Assembly (NCBI RefSeq): GCF_014205335.1
Contig: NZ_JACHNH010000001.1
Span: 1,054,001 to 1,118,000, forward strand
Source of the DNA: Amorphoplanes digitatis
Lineage (GTDB): Bacteria > Actinomycetota > Actinomycetes > Mycobacteriales > Micromonosporaceae
Direction of reading: 5' to 3'
Length of the DNA stretch: 64,000 nucleotides
In this document: in pieces, positions 52,438-59,335 of the stretch
How positions within the stretch are numbered: the stretch's first letter is position 1
How the letters are laid out: every line of letters begins with the position of its first letter
Translations under genes and position numbers: made by a program
Notes under the pieces: model-generated
What the model was told of the DNA's origin: nothing
Seen by the model: the letters and a program-made list of their open reading frames with translations, nothing else
The model's database searches: none

Positions 52438-53492
52438 GCACGACCTGGGCCGTGACCCTCTCCCTGCTCCTGCTCGCCGGGAACGCGTTCTTCGTCGCCG
52501 CCGAGTTCGCTCTGGTCGCGAGCAAACGCTACCGGCTCGAACACGCCGCGGCCGAGGGCAGCCGCGCCGCCCGCGCGGCCCTCGAAGGCAGCCGCGAGCT
52601 GTCCCTGATGCTGGCCGGCGCCCAGCTCGGCATCACCCTGTGCTCGCTGGGCCTGGGCGCCCTCGCCGAGCCGGCCATCGAGCACCTGGTGCACCCGCTG
52701 CTGCACACGCTCGGCCTGCCGGACGTGCCGAGCGAGATCATCGCGTTCCTCTTCGCGCTGACCATCGTGACGTTCCTGCACCTGGTGATCGGCGAGATGA
52801 TGCCCAAGTCGTGGGCGATCACCGACCCGGAACGCTCGGCGACGCTGCTGGCCCTGCCGTTCCGCGGCTACGTCCGGCTGGTCCGCCCGGCGCTGCTCGG
52901 CCTGAACGTCCTGGCGAACGCGGCCCTGAAGCCGTTCGGCGTGCACCCGCAGGACCAGCTGGCCCAGGCGCACGGCCCGCAGGAGATGCACATCCTGCTG
53001 GAACGTTCCCGGGCGGAGGGCCTGATCGGCGCGGAGCAGACGGAGCTGCTGACCAGCATGCTCAAGCTCCAGGAGACCAAGGTCGCCGACGTCCTGATCC
53101 CCGACGACCAACTGGTCACGGTGGCGCCGCAGGCGGCGGCCCTGGACATCGAGGCGGCGTCGCTGAGCAGCGGCCGCTCCCGCCTGGCGGTGGTCTCGGA
53201 GACGTCGGGCGAGGTGGTCGGCGTGGTCCACGTCCGCGACGCCGTCCGCGTCACGACCGCCGGCCGGGACGCGACGGCCGCTGACCTGATGGACCCGCCG
53301 TTCCTCCTCGACGCGCTGGTGACGGTGACCGACGCGGTGACACAGATGCGCGCGGCCCGCGTCCAGCTGGCGATAGTGGTCCGCGGGAGCGACCGCGTCG
53401 GCTTCGTCGCGCTGGAGGACCTGCTGGAGCAGGTGATCGGCGAGTTCGACGACGAGACGGATCCGGTGCCGGTCGGCCGGCGCATGCGCTGA
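52434..53492 (+). CDS. CNNM/HlyC-CorC family membrane protein, short form
   Basis: Paralogue of the preceding gene; 352 aa. The CNNM membrane domain has GEMMPKSWAI at the same place as GELAPKN in its partner. Two CBS domains follow (about 215-345) but the terminal CorC_HlyC domain is absent. Coupled expression suggests a heteromeric channel or pump. The ion is not determined. Confidence 0.88.
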   Translation: MSTTWAVTLSLLLLAGNAFFVAAEFALVASKRYRLEHAAAEGSRAARAALEGSRELSLMLAGAQLGITLCSLGLGALAEPAIEHLVHPLLHTLGLPDVPSEIIAFLFALTIVTFLHLVIGEMMPKSWAITDPERSATLLALPFRGYVRLVRPALLGLNVLANAALKPFGVHPQDQLAQAHGPQEMHILLERSRAEGLIGAEQTELLTSMLKLQETKVADVLIPDDQLVTVAPQAAALDIEAASLSSGRSRLAVVSETSGEVVGVVHVRDAVRVTTAGRDATAADLMDPPFLLDALVTVTDAVTQMRAARVQLAIVVRGSDRVGFVALEDLLEQVIGEFDDETDPVPVGRRMR

Positions 53493-53503
53493 GAGGCAGT
53501 CGA

Positions 53504-54280
53504 TTGGTCTTCAAAAGAGTCCTCCGGGCGTTCGGGGTGGGCGGCCCCACGGTGGACACGGTGCTGCCCGACCCCACCGGCCGCCCAGGCGGAAGACTCA
53601 CCGGAGAGGTCCGGATCGCCGGCGGCGACTACGACGTGGTGATCGACAACATCGTGCTGAGCCTGGTCACGAGGGTCGAGGCCGGGGACGGCGACGCCCT
53701 GCTCGAATTCCACCGCGCGTCCGTCGCCGGCAACTTCACGCTGGCCGCCGGCGAGCGGGAGGACATCGCCTTCCAGCTCTCGGTGCCGTGGGAGACGCCG
53801 GTGACCCACCTGCAAGGCAGGCGGCTCGCGGGGATGACCATGGGCGTGCGCACCGAACTGTCGGTGGCCAAGGCCGTGGACCAGGGCGACCTCGACGAGG
53901 TCGAGATCCATCCGCTGCCGGTACAGGAACAGATCCTGGCGGCCTTCGACCGCCTCGGCTTCCGACTACGGCACGCCGATCTCGAACGCGGCGGCATTTA
54001 TGGCGTACGCCAGGAGCTGCCGTTCTATCAGGAAATCGAATTCGCCGCCCCACCGGAGTACGCGAAGTCGATGGACGAAGTGGAAGTGACCTTCGTAGCC
54101 GATGCAACGGGCACCGAGGTGATCCTCGAGTTCGACAAGCGCGGCGGCCTGCTGGCGGAGGGCCGTGACACCTACGCCCGGTACCGCGTGGAACACACCG
54201 ACGCGCAGACCGCCGACTGGACATCATCGGTGCAGAAGTGGATTCACCAGGCGGTCACGTCACACTCCGCCAGCCCCTGA
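53504..54280 (+). CDS. Spo0M-like arrestin-fold protein
   Basis: Sporulation-control protein family of 258 aa, named after Bacillus subtilis Spo0M. It is a beta-sandwich of arrestin type with the opening VFKRVLRAFGVGGPTVDTVL and the VGG-TVDT and GG-L-GEV motifs. A C-terminal Trp-Gln-rich helix (DWTSSVQKWIHQAVTSH) follows. The TTG has GAGAGG upstream. Its last codons are part of a 31-bp repeat array. The role in non-sporulating conditions is unclear. Confidence 0.82.
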   Translation: MVFKRVLRAFGVGGPTVDTVLPDPTGRPGGRLTGEVRIAGGDYDVVIDNIVLSLVTRVEAGDGDALLEFHRASVAGNFTLAAGEREDIAFQLSVPWETPVTHLQGRRLAGMTMGVRTELSVAKAVDQGDLDEVEIHPLPVQEQILAAFDRLGFRLRHADLERGGIYGVRQELPFYQEIEFAAPPEYAKSMDEVEVTFVADATGTEVILEFDKRGGLLAEGRDTYARYRVEHTDAQTADWTSSVQKWIHQAVTSHSASP

Positions 54281-54380
54281 GGCACTCCCGTCGCACTCCG
54301 TCAGTTCCGAATGCGGCCGCATCGCATTTCGCCAGTTCCTGAGGCGGTCCGGTCGCGCTCCGTCGGCGCTGCCGCGTCCG
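54265..54380 (+). repeat. 31-bp degenerate direct repeats at the spo0M 3' end
   Basis: Copies start exactly every 31 bp at 54265, 54296, 54327 and (partial) 54358, each beginning CTCCGTCAG or CTCCGCCAG-like and ending GTCGCA-like. The first copy contains the spo0M stop codon. The array fills the gap to the convergent LysE gene. Confidence 0.7.
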
Positions 54381-54397
54381 GGGATGGACCCGGTTGG

Positions 54398-55180
54398 TCA
54401 GCTGACGCTGGCCGTGGCGAGCTTGATGCCGAACCCGACGAACACCGCGCCGATGCCGGCGGAGGCGCCCGCGGCGAGGCGGCGCCGCCGCCGGAACTGT
54501 CCCGCGAGGAACTGCCCGCCGAAGATCAACGCGGTCAGGTAGAGCACGCTGAACACCTGTAGCACCGCGCCGAGGATCAGGAACGACAGCGCGGGATGCG
54601 CGTATCCGGGCTCCACGAACTGGATGAAGAACGAGACCACGAACAGAATGGCCTTCGGATTGAGCAGGCTGACGACCAGCGCACGCCGGAAGGGCCGCCG
54701 CATCCCAGCCGGGACGCCCGCTCCACTCGCCGGGTCACTCGCCATGCCGGCCGGACCGTTCGCTCCCATGCCGGCCGGACTGTTCGCCGCCATGCCGTTC
54801 GTCGCTACGCCGGCCGGGCCGGTGATCTCGCCGGTGGGACCGCTCGCCGCCCGGGCGGCCGGTTCCGCGCCGCGGTTGCGCAGCTTGCGCCAGCCGCTCC
54901 GGATGATGCCGAAACCGACCCAGGCGAGGTAGGCCGCGCCCGCGTACTTGATGACCATGAACACCGGGGGATATGTCCGGAGCAGCGACGCGACGCCGGC
55001 GGCCGCGAGCACCATGAGAACGGTGTCGCCGACGAACACCCCAGCGGCGGCCCGATAGCCCATCCGCACCCCGCGCTGCGCGCCAACGGTCAGCACGAAG
55101 ATCGAGTTAGGCCCGGGCAGCAGCACGATCGCCACGGTGCCCAGCACGTATGTCCAGAAGTCGGTGATTCCCAGCACCAC
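54398..55180 (-). CDS. LysE family amino-acid exporter with a low-complexity insert
   Basis: LysE/RhtB-type exporter of 260 aa. Helix 1 carries the signature LLPGPNSIFVL, then the family AGVFVGDTVL and YLAWVGF segments. The protein is longer than the usual 205-215 aa: residues 104-160 are a Gly-Pro-Ala-Met insert with 8-residue repeats (GANGPAGM, AANSPAGM). The GTG pair at 55180/55177 is chosen since it opens on GITDFWTYVLG; the frame upstream to 55249 is not helix-like. The exported amino acid is unknown. Confidence 0.82.
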   Translation of the reverse strand: MVLGITDFWTYVLGTVAIVLLPGPNSIFVLTVGAQRGVRMGYRAAAGVFVGDTVLMVLAAAGVASLLRTYPPVFMVIKYAGAAYLAWVGFGIIRSGWRKLRNRGAEPAARAASGPTGEITGPAGVATNGMAANSPAGMGANGPAGMASDPASGAGVPAGMRRPFRRALVVSLLNPKAILFVVSFFIQFVEPGYAHPALSFLILGAVLQVFSVLYLTALIFGGQFLAGQFRRRRRLAAGASAGIGAVFVGFGIKLATASVS

Positions 55181-55414
55181 CCCATCCTGTGCGTAACGGC
55201 CGCCGACCCGGGATTGGTCGTGCGGACAGAAACCTGTGGCCTTGCCCACCGCACGGCTCCACCGTTCCGACCCGGTCCCGCAACCCGGAGCAGCTGACCG
55301 CGCAGCTGCTCAGCCTGCTCGCCGCGTCCGGCGAGCGGGCCACGCCGCCGTCGAGGTGCGCGATCCGCCGCACGAGGTCCACGCCATCGCCCGAGCGTGC
55401 CGCCGTGACGGCCC

Positions 55415-55640
55415 TGGCCCCCGGCCCCGGGCCCCCGGCCCCGGGCCCCCGGCCGCTGGCCCCCGGCCGGGATTCCGCCCGGCCGACCGCCGCGAGCCGG
55501 GCTGACGGGCTGGGATTCCGGGTGGTCAGCTCGCTGGGAGCTGGGAGCTGGGAGCTGGGAGCTGGGAGCCGGGAGCCGGGCCGGGGTTCCGGGTGGTCAG
55601 GCTGCCGCGAGCTGGGCTGACGGGCCGGGTTGCGGGTGAT
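55415..55640 (+). repeat. Mosaic of short tandem repeats
   Basis: Three types in one 459-bp gap (55181-55639): a 14-bp CCCCCGGCCCCGGG unit (55420-55470), six perfect or near-perfect GGGAGCT/GGGAGCC heptamers (55536-55577), and a 43-bp direct repeat starting GGGTGGTCAGG (55591 and 55634; a partial copy at 55520). The last 43-bp copy reads into the stop codon of the fusion gene. No gene is supported here. Confidence 0.75.
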
Positions 55641-56878
55641 CAGGCTGCCGCGAGCCGGGCGCGGAGCCGCTCGGCCGCCGCCGGCCATTCGTCGACCGTC
55701 ATCGCGAAGATCACCGTGTCCCGCCACGTGCCGTCCGGTCGCAGCCGGTGTCGCCGGATCATCCCGTCCCGGCTGGCGCCCAGCCGGGCGATCGCCCGCT
55801 GTGACCGCTCGTTGCGTATGTCCGTGTACCAGAACACCCGCTCGGCCTCCAGCACCTCGAACGCCCGCTCGAGCAGCAACAGCTTCGCCTCCGTGTTCAC
55901 GCCGGTGCGCCACCACCGCCGTCCCAGGATGGTGTGGCCGATGCCGACGGCCCGGTTCGCCACGTCGATGTCGTGATAGCTCGTCATGCCCATCACCTCG
56001 CCGGTCTCCGGGTCACACTGCGCCCAGGCGACCCGCTCGCCCGCCCACTGCCCTCGGGCCGCGGCGGTGATGTGCTCGGCCATCTCCGCGGAACTCCGCG
56101 GGCGCAGGCTGGGCAGGAACCGCCACACCTCGTCGTCCCCGGTCGCTGCCAACAGCCCGTCCGCATGACCGGGCGCGAGCGGCTCCAGCGAGACGTGCCG
56201 GCCACGCATCGGCGCGGCGGTGTGCCACGGCGACGCCGGCCCCGGCAGGTAGGCGGGCGGCGGCGCGGTAACTCCCGCGTCCGGCTCGGGCGGTCCGGCC
56301 ACCCGGCGGATGGGCAGCACGCCCGCCCAGCACGGCAGCGTCAGATCCTCGGGATCCTCCGCGACGCCACCCGTGCGTGCCCGCACGGAGACCTCCACCA
56401 GCGGCAGCGCCAGCACACTGGTCGTCGCCAGCTCGCGATTCGTCGGCGGCCGGGTCTCGGCCTCACGGCCACGGCCCACCTTCTCCACCAGGGCGACCAT
56501 CGCCGCGCGCTTCTCCGCGTCGCCGGTCACCGGCCGAGCCCGGCCGTGCGCCACCAGGGACCGGTAGTTGGCGCTGTGGTGGAACTGCGACCGGGCGTAG
56601 ACGATGCCGTCGAGCAGCGTCACCGACACCGCGACCGGAATGCCGTCCGCGCGCGCATCGAGGCCGAGCCGCCCGCCGGTAGAGGCGTGCACGTAGAGGG
56701 TGTCCCCGACCCTGACGTGCAGCGTCGGCAGCACGCGTGGCTCCCCGTCCACCACGAACGCCACCGAACAGTCATACGCCTCGTCGAGGATGGCGTGCGC
56801 CGCCTCGCGGTCGTATCGCATGCGGTCGCGGCTGCGGGTCGCCGTGGTGCGGGCGGTGGGCTGGTAGAGGTCGGTCAC
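55640..56878 (-). CDS. Flavin split-barrel / GNAT fusion protein
   Basis: Two-domain protein of 412 aa. Residues about 20-190 form a pyridoxamine-oxidase-like FMN-binding split barrel (LGLDARADGIPVAVSVTLLD, SANYRSLVAHGRARPV). Residues about 225-405 form a RimJ/RimL-type GNAT (MRGRHVSLEPLAPGH start; GRRWWRTGVNTEAKLLLL acetyl-CoA loop; RNERSQRAIARLGA). The GTG follows GGAGGG. It is transcribed divergently from a MocR regulator through a 46-bp gap with paired operators. The substrate is unknown. Confidence 0.82.
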   Translation of the reverse strand: MTDLYQPTARTTATRSRDRMRYDREAAHAILDEAYDCSVAFVVDGEPRVLPTLHVRVGDTLYVHASTGGRLGLDARADGIPVAVSVTLLDGIVYARSQFHHSANYRSLVAHGRARPVTGDAEKRAAMVALVEKVGRGREAETRPPTNRELATTSVLALPLVEVSVRARTGGVAEDPEDLTLPCWAGVLPIRRVAGPPEPDAGVTAPPPAYLPGPASPWHTAAPMRGRHVSLEPLAPGHADGLLAATGDDEVWRFLPSLRPRSSAEMAEHITAAARGQWAGERVAWAQCDPETGEVMGMTSYHDIDVANRAVGIGHTILGRRWWRTGVNTEAKLLLLERAFEVLEAERVFWYTDIRNERSQRAIARLGASRDGMIRRHRLRPDGTWRDTVIFAMTVDEWPAAAERLRARLAAA

Positions 56879-56900
56879 GGGTCCCTCCTTGCCAACAAGT

Positions 56901-56936
56901 CTGTGCTAGTACAGAATCAATCCTGTGTCAGGACAG
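56901..56936. promoter_or_regulatory. Paired operator in the MocR divergent promoter
   Basis: Two related 14-mers, CTGTGCTAGTACAG (56901-56914) and CTGTGTCAGGACAG (56923-56936), lie with starts 22 bp apart, two helical turns. Both match CTGTG-N5-ACAG. The first overlaps the best -10 region for the regulator and the second covers its GTG start. Confidence 0.6.
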
Positions 56937-58271
56937 TATCAGGTCACCGGTTCCTCTGCCGCCTCGATTTCCGCGAGCATCGAGGCGGGCGTCCGCGCGG
57001 GCGACTGGGTGTGGGGCGAGCGACTGCCGCCGATCCGGGTGCTCGCCTTCGAGCTGCACGTCAGCCCGGCCACGGTGTCGAAGGCCTATCAGGAGCTCCG
57101 CCAGCGCGGGATCGTCGAGTCCGTCGGCCGCAGCGGCACCCGTGTCCGCACCCGGCCGGCGGTCGCCAGCCCGCGCTCCGCGCTGCGTCTGCCGGTGCCG
57201 GCGGGCGCGCTCGACCTGTCGGCCGGCGACCCCGACACCCGGCTGCTGCCGGGTCTCGCTCCGCATCTCCGCGCGGTCTCCGACGAGGTCGGCCCACCCA
57301 TGGGGTACGCGGCCGCCGGAGCCATGCCGGAGCTCATCGATGCGGCCCGGCCCCGCCTCGCGGCCGACGGCGTGCCCGTCGAGGGCGCCGCCATCACGGT
57401 GACAAGCGGCACGCTCGATGCGATCGAGCGGCTGCTCTCGGCGCATCTGCGCGCGGGTGACTCGGTGGCGGTCGAGGATCCGGGCTGGGCCAACCTGCTC
57501 GATCTTCTCGGGGCGCTCGACATCACCGCGGTGCCGGTCGCGGTCGACGACGAGGGCCCGCTGCCCGACCGGCTCGCCGCCGCCCTGGCCAAGGGCGTGC
57601 GCGCGGTCGTGGTCACCGCCCGCGCGCAGAATCCCACCGGTGCCGCCATCAGCGCCCAGCGCGCCGCCGAACTGCGGGCGGTTCTCGCCGACAGTCCCGA
57701 CGTCCTGCTCATCGAGGACGACCATGCCGCGGAGCTGTCAGGCGTGCCGCTGCACAGCCTCGGCGGGGCGACGACGTCGTGGGCGTTCGTCCGTTCGGCG
57801 TCCAAGCCGTTCGGACCCGATCTGCGCATCGCGGTGCTGGCGGGCGACGAGGTGACGATCGCCCGCGTGGTCGGCCGCATGCGGATCGGCACCGGCTGGG
57901 TGTCCACGGTGCTGCAACGTCTGCTGCTCCGGCTGTGGCGCGACGAGGACGTCGCGGCCCGGATCGCCGCGGCGGGCGAGAGTTACGACCGCCGTCGTCT
58001 CGCGCTGCGCGACGCCCTCGCGGCGCGGGGCGTGCGCGCGCACGGCACCACGGGCATCAACCTTTGGGTAAGGGTCGAGGACGAGACCCGCATGGTCACT
58101 GCCCTGCGCGACGCGGGATACGCGGTGGCGCCCGGCTCCCTGTTCCGCGTCGAGGCGCCGCCCGGCATCCGGATGACGGTGAGCCAGATCGACGACGATT
58201 CCATCGAGGGCCTCGCCGACGACGTGGCGGCCGCGGCCTACCCGGCGACCGTGCCCGCCCCGTCGCGATGA
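56925..58271 (+). CDS. MocR family (GntR-aminotransferase) regulator
   Basis: PLP-dependent transcription regulator of 448 aa. A GntR winged helix (about 10-75: LPPIRVLAFELHVSPATVSK) is joined to a fold-type I aminotransferase domain (about 95-440) with the PLP lysine in SASKPFGP and the NPTG motif (QNPTGAA). MocR proteins regulate neighbouring divergent genes; the partner here is a flavin split-barrel fusion, plausibly linked to vitamin B6 or its derivatives. TTGCCA (56889) and CAGAAT (56912) point to a leaderless start at GTG 56925. Confidence 0.88.
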   Translation: MSGQYQVTGSSAASISASIEAGVRAGDWVWGERLPPIRVLAFELHVSPATVSKAYQELRQRGIVESVGRSGTRVRTRPAVASPRSALRLPVPAGALDLSAGDPDTRLLPGLAPHLRAVSDEVGPPMGYAAAGAMPELIDAARPRLAADGVPVEGAAITVTSGTLDAIERLLSAHLRAGDSVAVEDPGWANLLDLLGALDITAVPVAVDDEGPLPDRLAAALAKGVRAVVVTARAQNPTGAAISAQRAAELRAVLADSPDVLLIEDDHAAELSGVPLHSLGGATTSWAFVRSASKPFGPDLRIAVLAGDEVTIARVVGRMRIGTGWVSTVLQRLLLRLWRDEDVAARIAAAGESYDRRRLALRDALAARGVRAHGTTGINLWVRVEDETRMVTALRDAGYAVAPGSLFRVEAPPGIRMTVSQIDDDSIEGLADDVAAAAYPATVPAPSR

Positions 58272-58287
58272 CCTCGACGATCGGCGC

Positions 58288-58333
58288 GGACCGGCACCAC
58301 CGCGCGCCGTGCGGCGAGTGGTGGCGCCGGTCC
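58288..58333. terminator. Convergent terminator between mocR-type gene and nrdB
   Basis: A 14-bp stem, GGACCGGCACCACC with GGTGGCGCCGGTCC and one mismatch, lies in the 68-bp gap and can serve both strands. No T-run is present. Confidence 0.55.
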
Positions 58334-58339
58334 CAGCCG

Positions 58340-59335
58340 TCAGAAGTCGTCGTCGAAGCTCACGGTGCCGGTGACGCCGACCTGATAGGCCGACACCCGG
58401 CGCTCGAAGAAGTTCGACAGCTCCTGCACGTCCTGGAGCTCCATGAAGGCGAACGGGTTCGGCGAGCCGTAAAGCGGCGCGATGCCGAGCTGGATGAGCC
58501 GGCGGTCCGCCACATGCTGCAGATAGGTGCGCATGTCGGTCAGCGACATGCCCGAGACGCCCTGCTCCAGCAGGTCCGCCGCGAACTGCACCTCGCACTC
58601 GACGGCCTCGGCCAGCATGTCGCGGACCTGCCGTTCCATCTTGTCGTCGAACAGGTCCGGCTCCTCGGCACGCACCTGCTCCACCACGTCGAAGGCGAAC
58701 GCCATGTGCATCGACTCGTCGCGGAACACCCAGTTGGTCCCGGACGCGAGCCCGTGCAGCAACCCCCGCGAGCGCAGGTAGTAGACGTAGGCGAAGGCGC
58801 CGTAGAAGAACAGCCCCTCGATGCAGGCGGCGAAGCAGATCACGTTGAGCAGGAACGCACGCCGGTCGTCCTTGGTCCGCAGCTCGCGCAGGTCGAAGAC
58901 CGAGTCGATCCAGCGGAAGCAGAAGTCCGCCTTGCGCGCGATCGACGGGATGTTCTCCACCGCGTCGAAGGCGGCCGCCCGCTCGGTCTCGTCCGGCACA
59001 TAGGTGTCCAGCAGATTCAGATAGAACTGGACGTGCACCGCCTCCTCGAAGAGCTGCCGGGAGAGATACAGCCGCCCCTCGGGGGAGTTGATGTGCTGAT
59101 AGAGGTTGAGCACCAGGTTGTTGGCGACGATGGTGTCGCCCGTGGCGAAGAAGGCGACCAGCCGGCTGACCAGGTGCTGCTCGGCGGCCGACAGCTCGGC
59201 GAGGTCGGCGAGGTCGGAGTGCAGGTCGACCTCCTCGACCGTCCAGGTGTTCTTGATCGCGTCCTTGAATCGGTCGAAGAAGTGCGGATACTTCATCGGC
59301 CGCAGGGTCAGGTCCATTCCAGGATCAAGCAGCAT
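58340..59335 (-). CDS. nrdB: Class Ia ribonucleotide reductase, beta subunit
   Basis: R2 subunit of 331 aa that houses the di-iron site and tyrosyl radical. The helix EEAVHVQFYLNLLD has the metal glutamate and histidine with a tyrosine four residues after the His, the position of the radical tyrosine in class Ia R2. Later ligands are in AACIEGLFFYGAF and RDESMHMAF. It starts directly at the nrdA stop (TAGATG), so the two genes are translationally coupled. Confidence 0.92.
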   Translation of the reverse strand: MLLDPGMDLTLRPMKYPHFFDRFKDAIKNTWTVEEVDLHSDLADLAELSAAEQHLVSRLVAFFATGDTIVANNLVLNLYQHINSPEGRLYLSRQLFEEAVHVQFYLNLLDTYVPDETERAAAFDAVENIPSIARKADFCFRWIDSVFDLRELRTKDDRRAFLLNVICFAACIEGLFFYGAFAYVYYLRSRGLLHGLASGTNWVFRDESMHMAFAFDVVEQVRAEEPDLFDDKMERQVRDMLAEAVECEVQFAADLLEQGVSGMSLTDMRTYLQHVADRRLIQLGIAPLYGSPNPFAFMELQDVQELSNFFERRVSAYQVGVTGTVSFDDDF

